From positions 48,220-112,219 of the forward strand of contig VZQC01006709.1 of NCBI GenBank assembly GCA_009823505.1: a stretch of 64,000 bases of DNA, given 5' to 3'. Of this stretch, positions 54,030 through 62,411 are shown piece by piece. How positions within the stretch are numbered: the stretch's first letter is position 1; each line of letters opens with the position of its first letter. The notes under the pieces were generated by a model. The model was not told the origin of the DNA and made no database searches. It saw only the letters and a program-made list of their open reading frames with translations. This DNA is from Rhizomys pruinosus (taxonomy: Eukaryota; Chordata; Mammalia; Rodentia; Spalacidae). A program made the position numbers and the translations under genes.

Positions 54030-56129
54030 TCCAGGCTTGTGGAGCCAGGTGTGGTGTCCTGGTGGGTCTTTGTGAGTTCAAGGACAGCCTAGTCTATAGA
54101 GTGAGCTCAAGGCCAGCTGTGACTGTGGGGAGGCCCTGCCTTGAAAAGACCAAAAGCAAAATATGAAGCTATTACACTTTTCAGTTTGTAGCTGTTTGTA
54201 AATACTCCAGTTAATCTCGTCCAATGTTTGCTGTTCTGTGCCCCTCTCCTGCTCCGGAAACACAGAAACAGCGGATGGCTGCTGGGGGAAGGGCTGACTT
54301 TACAGTAGTCTGTGTGTGACTGGGAAGCATAAAGCCTCTTGGGCACTCAAACCCTGGAGCAGTGGTTCACCTTTCATTGTGTTTTGAAGGTGCAGCTTTG
54401 ATTCCAATTCTCAGGAGACAGACGGTGGACCTCTGTGAAGACTCAAACCCAACCTTAATTGTGGAAATGACCTCTTCTCATTGAGTATAAGACAATAATG
54501 TAACTTCCTTCCCACAGATTGGTCTCACAACCTTTTTTCCTTTGTACATATGTTTGTGTATGCTTCTATGTATGTTTGCATGTGCACATGTGTGCATGGA
54601 TGTATGAGTACTTGTTTTAATCCCTACAAATTTCTAAACTCCTGTGTTTTAAAAAGTTGACTATAAATCACTGTTAACAGATTCAACCTATACAAAACTT
54701 GGTTTATACCTTTTGGTGTTAACAATCTTTAATTGGATTTATGTAAATGTTAATATGCATTTATACAATTCTAAAAAGCCTCTGAGCTGAAACTGGCCCC
54801 TTCAGCTTAGAGGCAGCTCTATTAATTAGCTAAACTTCTATGATCATTTGTGTAATTTACTTGTTTCTTGGTTAAGAATCACTAATAAAATTGTACAAGT
54901 GCTGTAACAGTTAGCTACTTTATGGGTGTATGCTACCACCTACTGGCTACGCTCCTTCAATGCCCAAAGACAAAAACTCCAACAAGTTCTTAAAGTGTTG
55001 TAGGAAATAAATTTGTTTTAAGAAATAATCTTATTTTATTTTAGATATAATTTAAAGTATAGTTAAATGTGTATTGTAAAACATTTAACAACTAGGTAAA
55101 ACATCTTTAAAACAAGATTTTGTGCCAGGCCTGGAAAAACCACCTCCAAAGACTGAAAGAAAAATGATTGTTATAAACCCACCTTATAAGATTTATAATG
55201 ATATGTTTAAAATGAATATTATACATTTATATGGAGGTATTTCATTAGAGATTTATACAGAAATACAAATAAATAAATATAAGTTAATGGACTTGATTTC
55301 TCTAAAGTCACAGTCTAGTGAAAGAATTTTAAGGAACAATGTACATCTAATTGATGTGTATTTAACAGATATCAAAATTTGCCCTAACTTGTCTACATAT
55401 TATATGGTATTTTAGGACTTAGTAAAAGTGTCTATATTAAACCACATTGATTAAAATGTTTTAATAAAAATGGTAATACATTTAAGCTAATTGGAAATAT
55501 AAGTTGTCCATGTTTGTTTACTTATAATTTGTATAACAACAACTTTGGGGTTAATATATACAAATGTTTTCTATAATTTTTGTGTTGTACAGTATCAGCT
55601 TGTAACATTTTCTTTTACCTTGTAGGATAATTTAACTAAAGGAATTAAGTTTGCTTCCCAAATTAACAACATACAGTCAATGATAAACAGCTTGGGTAAA
55701 TTTAATGAAAACTTACACCTTGATTCCTGCCTATAGGTATTTGTAATACAACTGCAATTTAGAGATTTATGGGTCAAAAAATAGAAGCCTAAAAAAAGGG
55801 GGGCATACAGTGATATATTAAACCTTTTGTCAAATTTTTCAATTTAAATCTTAAAACTAACTATGGGAAAAGGTTTGCATGTTTCCACAGGTCAAAACAT
55901 CACCAACTTAATGGCTGAGAAAGAAAAGATACAGCTTTGCATTGTGCAGGATGTACCAAGAAATACCAGCAGAGAACTTGCTCCATCTAAACATTAAAAG
56001 GAAAGCCTCAGACTGCTACAGGCATCAAACATCTCTGTGGATCCTATTTGTAACAGCTGTTTATAATGTGTCCTAAAGAACTTTACCTTTCAGATACCGC
56101 AAAGTTTTAATATGAGAGACTTTCTTACC
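54030..56129 (+). repeat. Left arm of a large inverted repeat
   Basis: Matches the reverse complement of 62412-64000 in many places: a B1 at 54038-54165; CAGTTTGTAGCTGTTTGTAAATACTC; CTTATGCTTTGTACATA-type text near 54540; GCTACTTTATGGGTGTATG near 54913; TAAACCCACCTTATAAG near 55175; GGTCAAAACATC near 55890; and TTTTAATATGAGAGACTTTCT at 56107-56127. Divergence is roughly 10-15 percent with indels (this arm is longer). Very AT-rich, no gene. It is probably internal sequence of a non-autonomous or decayed ERV. Confidence 0.85.
54038..54165 (+). repeat. B1 SINE, deleted, shared by both inverted arms
   Basis: GAGCCAGGTGTGGTGTCCTGG, TTTGTGAGTTCAAGGACAGCC, GCCAGCTGTGACTGTGGGG and CCTTGAAAAGACCAAAAGC. 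The right arm has the matching minus-strand B1 at 63887-64000, so this B1 predates the duplication. Confidence 0.8.
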
Positions 56130-56235
56130 TCCTTTTCATAGAACAAAGAAAAACATGATTGTAATGAAGTCATTCCCTAATTGTAAATTAGAGCCAACTG
56201 TTATAGTAGTAATTTCTTATAAAACCAGTATAACT

Positions 56236-56343
56236 AGCCAGGCGTGGTGGTGCATGCCTTTAATCCTAGCACTTGGGAGGCAGAGGCAGGCGGATCTTTG
56301 TGAGTTCAAGGCCAGCCTGGTCTACAGAGAGAGTTCCAGGACA
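56236..56343 (+). repeat. B1 SINE cut by an N
   Basis: GCCAGGCGTGGTGGTGCATGCC head, normal to GAGAGTTCCAGGACA, where it meets the N. The expected GCTGGGGCTACAGGG is missing. Confidence 0.93.
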
Positions 56344-56344
56344 N
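56344..56344. other. Single N, assembly join
   Basis: Joins the middle of a B1 to a GGGGA repeat. Confidence 0.85.
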
Positions 56345-56398
56345 AAAGGGAGGGGAGGGGAGGAAGGGAGGGGAGGAAAGGAGGGGAGGGGAGGGGAG
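56345..56398. repeat. (GGGGA)n microsatellite
   Basis: G/A-only repeat of about 54 bases directly after the N, with G runs of 3-4 that could form quadruplex structures. Confidence 0.93.
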
Positions 56399-56800
56399 AT
56401 GTTTGGGAAGATTTTCTACCTCGTATTAGTTTCTTCCCAAGTCATATATATTGTACAAAAAATAAAAAATAAACAATCACACACTGAGTCAAGGATTGGA
56501 AAACTTCCATTTAGAGTGATCCTACTTCTGGACTCTGGGTCTGTTAGAACAAAAAGGATAAGGTCTCAGCAGCTGCCAACAAGGCCGAGTGACACTCAGA
56601 GTCCATGTCCTCAGCAGCCAGAGCACAATTTGAAAGGCCCATCTTAGAATTGCTGTTGGCTCACAGAGCCTTGGAAAATTACCCATTTATTAAAGAGAAA
56701 GCAACCCAAAATTAGCTTACCAAAAATTATCTAGTGGAGCATTGAAAATGGGCATCAACAATGTTTAGAAATAATTTCTTTGATTTTCATAAAAATATCC
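56399..56800. other. Unannotated sequence
   Basis: Nothing recognised. Confidence 0.45.
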
Positions 56801-56802
56801 TT

Positions 56803-57024
56803 TTGGGTTTTTTTAATTTTAATTTTAATTTTAATTTTTTCTATATGAGTGTGTTGCCTGCATGTATTCTCAAGTATTGTGCAATGCCCACAGAGGCCAG
56901 AGAGGATGTTGGATTTCCCCTGGAACTGGAGTTACAGACAGTTGTTAGCTACCATGTTAGTGCTGGGAATCAAATCTGAGCCCTTTTCAAGAACAGCCAG
57001 TGCTCCTAACTGCTGAGCCATCCC
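56803..57024 (-). repeat. B2 SINE with (TTTTAA)n tail
   Basis: Tail of TTTTAA units at 56811-56840, CAATGCCCACAGAGGCCAG, CCCTGGAACTGGAGTTACAG, GCTGAGCCATCCC. Lacks the 17-bp duplication. Confidence 0.9.
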
Positions 57025-57881
57025 AAAATACCCCCTTTTCTTTTTTCTTTTTTTAATACCAATTTTTATTGAAGTTTTGTGTATTTCATACATTTCTTAA
57101 TCAAATCTAGACCCGTTCCCCCTTTCTCCCCCCCCACCAGAGCTCATGCATTCTGCCATACATGTCTTTCATCTTTTTCTTAGTCTTTCTTAAATTTTTC
57201 AATGCAGAAGTTGACTGTTTTGGGCAGAAGTTTGCTGTTTCAGTCAGAACTTTGACCCAGTCTTTTGTTGTTGTTGTTGTTGTTGTTGTTATTATTCCTT
57301 CCAATTTGTATCCCTCCAAAAAAAAAATATATATATATATATATATATCACACATATGCCAAAATTATGATGAATGAAGATAAACTATAGGTTGATTCCA
57401 AAACATGTTTAGGGATTCACATTCTGACAGTAGATTTATATGCAGGTAAAGAAAAACATATTCCTTTACATTCCTACATTACATAGCAAATTGATAAGTA
57501 ACATCAAGTTTTAAAAAAAATATTCAAGTTGCCTCACTAATAGAGATTTGGTGCTAGGATCCACAAATGAGGGATGCCATATGCCATTTGTTTTTCTGAG
57601 ACTGTGTTACTTCAGTTAGCATAATGGCTAATCCATTTACCTGCAAAGTTCATGATGTCATCTTTCTTTACTGCTGCATAGAATTCCATTGTATAGATGA
57701 ACCACGTTTTCTTTATCCACTGGTCGGTTGAGGGATATTTGGGTTGGTTCTAGCTCTTCACTTGTGAAGAGAGCTGCAATAAACATAGATGTACGTGAAT
57801 CTCCACAATAGGATGACTCTTGTATGTACGTACCCAGGAGTGGTATGACTGGGTCAGGTGGTAGGTTCATTTTGAGTCTTT

Positions 57882-58034
57882 CTCTTTTTTTGGTGTTTTT
57901 GCGACAGGGTCTTCCTGTAGCCCCAGATGGCCTGGAACTCACTATGTAGATCAGGCTAGCCTTGAACTCACAGCAATCTGCCTGCCTCTGCCTCCCAAGT
58001 GCTGAGATTAAAGGCATGTGCCACCATGCCTGGC
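57882..58034 (-). repeat. B1 SINE nested in L1 ORF2
   Basis: TTTTTTTGGTGTTTTTGCGACAGGG-type start to CCACCATGCCTGGC. TCATTTTGAGTCTTT at 57867-57881 recurs at 58035-58049, a perfect 15-bp target-site duplication. Confidence 0.96.
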
Positions 58035-58492
58035 TCATTTTGAGTCTTTTAAGAGTTCTCCACACTACTTTCCATAGGGCTTGCACGAGTTTACATTCAC
58101 ACAAGCAGTGGATGAGTGTTCCCCTTTTTCCACAACCTTTCCAACATTTGGTATCCTTTGTTTTCTTGATCATAGCCAGCCTTACCAGAGTAAGATGAAA
58201 TCATAAAGTTGTTTTAATTTGCATTTCCTTAATTATTAGCAATGTTGGACTTTTTTAAGATGTTTCTCAGCTAGTTTTACTTTTTCATTTGTGAAGTCTC
58301 TATTTAGCTCTTTACTCCATCTTTTGAGTGGGTCATTTGTTTTCTTGTTCCTTTGTTTTTTGAGTAGTTTATATATTCTGGATGTTAATGCTCGGTCAGA
58401 TATATCACTGGTGAAGGTTTATCCCACTCTGTGGGTTTTCTTTTCACTTCTTTGTTTCTTTCACTGTACAGAAGCTTTTGAGTTTAATAACT

Positions 58493-58525
58493 CAACAGTT
58501 GACAAGTCCTACTTGTCAACTGTTG
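58493..58525. repeat. Perfect 14-bp palindrome inside L1
   Basis: CAACAGTTGACAAG (58493-58506) and CTTGTCAACTGTTG (58512-58525) are exact reverse complements around a 5-nt loop. Other L1 text, including the plus-strand copy near 51670 (GTCGACAATTGACAATGGG), has the sequence only once. Confidence 0.93.
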
Positions 58526-59710
58526 ACCTTATTTTCTGAGCAGCTGCTGTCTGATTTAGAACATCTTTTCCTATGCCTATGTCTTGTAGGTTACCGCCAA
58601 TGTTTTCTTCTATCATTTTCAGAGTTTTGGGTTTCACATTGAGGACTCTGATCCATTTGGAGTTGATTCTTGTACAGAGTGGGAGATAGGGATTTAATTT
58701 TATTCTTCTACAAGTGGTGATCCAGTTTTGCCAACACCATTTGCTGAAGATGCTATCTTTCCTCCATTGGGTCTTCTTGGCCCCTTTGTCAAATCTGAGG
58801 TAGCTGAAATTGTATGTGCTCGAGTCTGGATCTTCAATTTTGTTCCATTGATCTATGGGTCTGTTTCATGCCAATACCAAGCTCTTTTATGACTATGGTC
58901 CTATAATATAGTTTGAAGTCTGGTATAGTAATCCCCCTATATTGTTCTTTTTGCTCAGGGTTGCTTTGGCTATCTAGGGACTTTTGATGTTTTTATCTTT
59001 AGGATGTTTTTATCTAGATCTGTGAAGAAGCTCGTGGGGATTTTAATTGGGATTGCATTGAATCTGTATATTACTTTGGGCAGGATGGTCATTTTTACTA
59101 TGTTAATTCTTCCAATCCATGAGCATGGGTGGTCTTAACATCTTCTGGTGTCTTCTCCAATCTCCTTCTTCAGGGATTTATAATTTTCATTGTAGAGATG
59201 TTTAGGGTCTTTAGTCAAGTTTGTTCCTACATATTTTTTGAGGCTATTGTAATGGGAAGTTTGCCTTGTATTCCTTCTCCAGTTGTTTATTGTTGGTATA
59301 AAGAAAGCCTACTGATTTTTCTAGGTTAATTTTGTATCCCACTACTTTACTCAAATTGTTCATCATTTCTAGGAGTTTTACAGTGGAGTTTTGGCAGCCC
59401 TTAGGTAAACTATCATGTCATCTGCAAAAAGGGAAAGTTTGACCTCTTTTCCAATTAGTACTCCTTTAATTTCCTTTTCTTGCCTTATTGCTCTAGTGAG
59501 CATTTCAAGCACTATATTAAAAAGGAGTGGGGATAGGGGGAAGCCTTGCTGAGTTCCTGACTTTATGGGAAATGATTCTAATTTTTACCTGTGGGGTCCC
59601 ACCCTACACGGCAACCAGATGGAAGGGGAAAGACAGGTGCGCAGTCTGCCGCACCTTGCAGCCTCCCATGTCCTGGAGACAGACAGACAGGGAGTCAGTC
59701 ATAGCCAATC

Positions 59711-59955
59711 TCTTTTTTTTTTTTTTTATGTGTACGAATGTACTGTCTTGCATGTAGGTTTGTGCACCTGTGTCGTGCAATGCTGCAGAGGTCAGAAGAG
59801 GGCATCGGATTCCACTGGAACTGGAGTTCTCCTGGAATTGGAGTTGCAGATGGTTCTCAGCCGCCATGTGGGTGCTGGGGATCGAACCCGGGTCCTCTGC
59901 AAGAGCAGCAAGAGCAGTTGGTGCTCTTAACTGCTAGGCCATCTCTCTAGCCCCT
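59711..59955 (-). repeat. B2 SINE in LTR, with 17-bp duplication
   Basis: About 17 T, TTATGTGTACGAATGTACTG, duplicated 17-mer block at about 59812-59847, GGGGATCGAACCCGGGTCC, end TCTCTCTAGCCCC. AGAGCAGC is itself repeated (CAAGAGCAGCAAGAGCAG). Confidence 0.95.
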
Positions 59956-60086
59956 GCTTATCTCATTTATTGCAAGCACTACAGCAGCTTATAAAGGCAA
60001 AAACCACAAGAGAACAGCCAATCATCTTAAAGGTCAAATAGCTAGAGCCAGTCGGAAAAGTTTCAAAACAACCCTGGCCATGCCTA

Positions 60087-60211
60087 CCTTACTTCCTTTA
60101 GCCCCATCTTGTTTACTTAGGACCAGCTGACCTACCTACCTTACTTCCTTTAGCTCCCTCTTGTTGACTTAGGACCAGTTGGCCCACCTACCTTACTTCC
60201 TCTAGGTGCCC
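60087..60211 (-). promoter_or_regulatory. U3 tandem repeats, 52-bp unit, about 2.4 copies
   Basis: CCTTACTTCCT starts at 60087, 60139 and 60191. The units also share GACTTAGGACCAG or TACTTAGGACCAG. Read on the minus strand, each contains AGGAAGTAAGG, an ETS-type GGAA core. Tandem U3 repeats usually act as enhancers in retroviral LTRs, and that role is inferred here. Confidence 0.8.
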
Positions 60212-60440
60212 TCTTTAGGGTGTTGTTGCCTCTCATGCCTCTTCATCTCCCGCTTTGTATTTTCTTTCTTGGCCCGGCAGAGCCCTTCACCTGGAGCCCA
60301 GCTCTTGCAGCAACTGTGAGAGCCCGCTCTTGGGCTAGTCAGCAGTGTGCAGTTAGAGCTAAAGCTCTAACTGGATATGGGGGCTAACTCAGCTCAAGGC
60401 CAGTAATCGGTTGCTCAGACCTGGGTGTCTGACCAGTTTG

Positions 60441-60760
60441 GGTTCTGATCATATTGAAGGCGGAGGGTCATAAGTTGGTCACCTGGCTTTTAACAAAGGC
60501 TACAGTGATGCACGGTCCAAAGGTGAGGAGGAGCAGGAGAGTAACAAGAGGTCCCATGAGTGTAAAAAACAGGGTAGTCAACCAAGGGACTGTTGGTACC
60601 AGGATTCAAACCAACCCTGATTCTGTATCAGATCCCTCCCCCTCTTTGCCAATCTTTCCCTATTACAAAGGCCAGATGAGTTGTTACAGTAAAAGTCCTG
60701 TCCATCCCTGCATGCCCCCGCAAGCTTTCTCGATGTGAGGGCGGGGCACACATAGAAACA
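60441..60760 (-). pseudogene. ERV env transmembrane-region remnant, copy A
   Basis: On the minus strand about 60510-60600 encodes a long hydrophobic Leu-rich segment with a Gly-Pro pair near each end, arranged like the membrane anchor of gamma-type retroviral Env, just upstream of the LTR. Only the C-terminal part is present; the frame upstream is short and broken. Not functional as a gene. Confidence 0.65.
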
Positions 60761-61045
60761 TGGCCCCTGCAGTCCATTTATGGAGTCCAGTCTATATTGC
60801 TACAATTCCACAATTCACCCCAATCGCAGCCCTTACATTCTACCATGCCCCCTCCTCCACAGATTGTTCCCTAGGCTTTAGATAAGGGGCACAAGTGGGC
60901 AAGAGGCAAAACAGTCTTTCTCTGGAGATGTCATTCTGGACTCTGATCACTTCAGGCTGTTTTCTTTCATGGATTGGCAGTTTATCCAGGAATATCTTTT
61001 TAATCCTACTAATGAAGTACAAACAATTAAAAATACAGAAAGTTG
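60761..61045 (-). mobile_element. ERV internal sequence, copy A
   Basis: Aligns with 62100-62412 of copy B (GGGCGGGGCACACATAG, CAGTCCATTTATGGA, GATTGTTCCCTAGGCTTTAG, GGCAGTTTATCCAGGA, ATACAGAAAGT). No clear frame. Confidence 0.7.
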
Positions 61046-61290
61046 GGGCTGGAGAGATAGCCTAGCGGTTAAGAGCGCCGACCGCTCTTACAGAGGACCC
61101 AGGTTCGATCCCCAGCACCCACATGGCGGCTGAGAACCGTCTGAAACTCCAATTCCAGGAGAACTCCAGTTCCAGGGGAATCCGAGACCCTCTTCTGAAC
61201 TCCGCGGCGTTGCACGACACGGGTGCACAGACTTGCATGCAGACAGTACATTCATACACATACAGAAATAAATAAAATTAATAATAAAAA
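61046..61290 (+). repeat. B2 SINE, young, with 17-bp duplication
   Basis: GGGGCTGGAGAGATAGCCTAGC head, B-box GGTTCGATCC at 61102-61111, tandem 17-mers at 61145-61161 and 61162-61178, AAATAAATAAAA tail. Very close to the copy at 47404. Confidence 0.97.
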
Positions 61291-61308
61291 AAATAAAGGG
61301 GATTTATA

Positions 61309-61408
61309 GGCTGGATAGATGGCTCAGTGGTTAAGAGTGCTGACTGCTCTTGCAGAGGACCTGGGTTCGATTCCCAGCACCCACATGGCTGCTAAGAACT
61401 GTCTTTAA
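61309..61408 (+). repeat. B2 SINE, head half
   Basis: GGCTGGATAGATGGCTCAGTGG to CTAAGAACTGTCTTTAA, then the B1 begins. Confidence 0.92.
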
Positions 61409-61481
61409 GCCAGGTGTGGTGGTGCAGACCTTCAATCCTAGCACTCAGGAGTCAAAAGCAGGCAGATCTCTGTGAGTTCAA
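61409..61481 (+). repeat. B1 SINE cut by an N
   Basis: GCCAGGTGTGGTGGTGCAGACC head to CTGTGAGTTCAA, then N. The remaining half is missing. Confidence 0.92.
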
Positions 61482-61482
61482 N
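61482..61482. other. Single N, assembly join
   Basis: Joins the middle of a B1 to the middle of an ERV U3 repeat unit. Confidence 0.9.
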
Positions 61483-61740
61483 GCCCCCTCTTGTTTACTT
61501 AGGACCAGCTGGCCCATGTAACTTACTTCCTTTAGGTGCTCTCTTTAAGGTGTTGTTGCCTCTCATGCCCCTTCATCTCTCCCTTTTTATTTTATTCCCT
61601 GGCCTGGCAAAACCCTTCATCTGGAGTGCAGCTCTTGCAGCAAGCATGAGAGCCTGCTCTTGGGCTAGTCAGCAGTTAGAGCTAAGGTGGCTACCCAAGA
61701 TATGGGGGCTGACTCAGCTCGAGGCCAGCAACGGGTTGCT
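61483..61740 (-). mobile_element. ERV U3 fragment, copy B
   Basis: Begins inside a 52-bp unit (CCTCTTGTTTACTTAGGACC) and parallels 60105-60430 with substitutions and small deletions. Carries only about one and a half units and no promoter or U5, which would lie beyond the N. Confidence 0.85.
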
Positions 61741-62000
61741 CAGGCTGACCAGTTTGGGATCTGGTCATATTGAAGGTGGAGGGTCATAAGTTGGTCCTTT
61801 TGTAATGCATGGTCCAAAGGTGGGGAGGAGCAGGAGAGTAACAAGAGGTCCCATGAGTGTAGAAACCAGGGTAGTCAACCAAGGGACTGTTGGTACCAGG
61901 ATTCAAACGAACCCTGATTCTGTATCAGATCCTTTCCCCTCTTTGCCAATCTTTCCCTATTACAAAGGCCAGGCGAGTTGTACATACATTTGCCAGATTT
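61741..62000 (-). pseudogene. ERV env transmembrane-region remnant, copy B
   Basis: Minus-strand counterpart of copy A, with the same Leu-rich anchor at about 61808-61895 and close agreement to 60600-60670 (CAACCAAGGGACTGTTGG). A deletion relative to copy A removes text around 60480-60510. Broken. Confidence 0.65.
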
Positions 62001-62411
62001 TCCCCTCTTGACCTTAATTAGGCCTTTTGGGGAGTTTTGGTTAAGCAAGTCCCAGTCTCTTCACATCCCCAAGCTTCACAGTAAAAGTCCTGTACATCCC
62101 TACATGACCTGCAAGCTTTCTCAATGTGGGGGCGGGGCACACATAGGAACATGTCCCCTGCAGTCCATTTATGGAATCCAGTCTATATTGCTGTAGTTCC
62201 ACAATTCACCCCAATTGCAGCCCTTACATTCTACCACTCCTCCTCTTCTGTGGATTGTTCCCTAGGCTTTAGAAAAGGGGCACAAGTGGGTGAGAAGATG
62301 TCATTCTTGACTCTGATCAGTTCAGGCTGTTTTCTTTCATGGGTTGGCAGTTTATCCAGGAGTATCTTTTTAATCCTACTAAGGAAGCACAAGCAATTAC
62401 AAATACAGAAA
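62001..62411 (-). mobile_element. ERV internal sequence, copy B
   Basis: Parallels 60690-61045 but has about 75 extra bases near 61983-62075 (TTTCCCCTCTTGACC region) that copy A lacks. Connects without break to the inverted-repeat arm at 62412. Confidence 0.7.

Larger units (their letters stand above)
57050..59589 (-). pseudogene. L1 with 3'UTR and much of ORF2, broken
   Basis: Minus-strand LINE-1: 3' end at 57050 (TCTAGACCCGTTCCCC, CACCAGAGCTCATGCATTCTGCC), the ORF2 C-terminal region at about 57620-58200 and reverse-transcriptase sequence to 59589. The RT catalytic Phe-Ala-Asp-Asp codons lie at 59417-59428. Frame breaks, a B1 at 57882-58034, (GTT)n at 57265-57292, (TA)n at 57328-57348 and a local palindrome at 58493-58525 show it is dead. 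At 59590 it is interrupted by the ERV LTR. Confidence 0.93.
59590..60440 (-). mobile_element. ERV 3' LTR, copy A, interrupted by B2
   Basis: On the minus strand: three 52-bp U3 repeats, then a TTTATAAG TATA-like box at about 59989-59996, AATAAA at 59966-59971, the B2 insertion, and U5-like sequence ending in CCCACA at 59590, where L1 text begins. The U3 5' edge is not clear; the boundary near 60440 is an estimate. Spacing of the TATA box and AATAAA is only about 20 bases, so the R region would be unusually short or the poly(A) signal precedes R. Confidence 0.75.

Noticed and set aside
57658..58173. 171-codon frame as an independent gene
   Set aside because: It is the C-terminal part of L1 ORF2 interrupted by a B1; described as L1 instead.
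60441..62011. Plus-strand frames shared by both ERV copies
   Set aside because: They are antisense shadows; the meaningful similarity is the hydrophobic Env-anchor segment on the minus strand.
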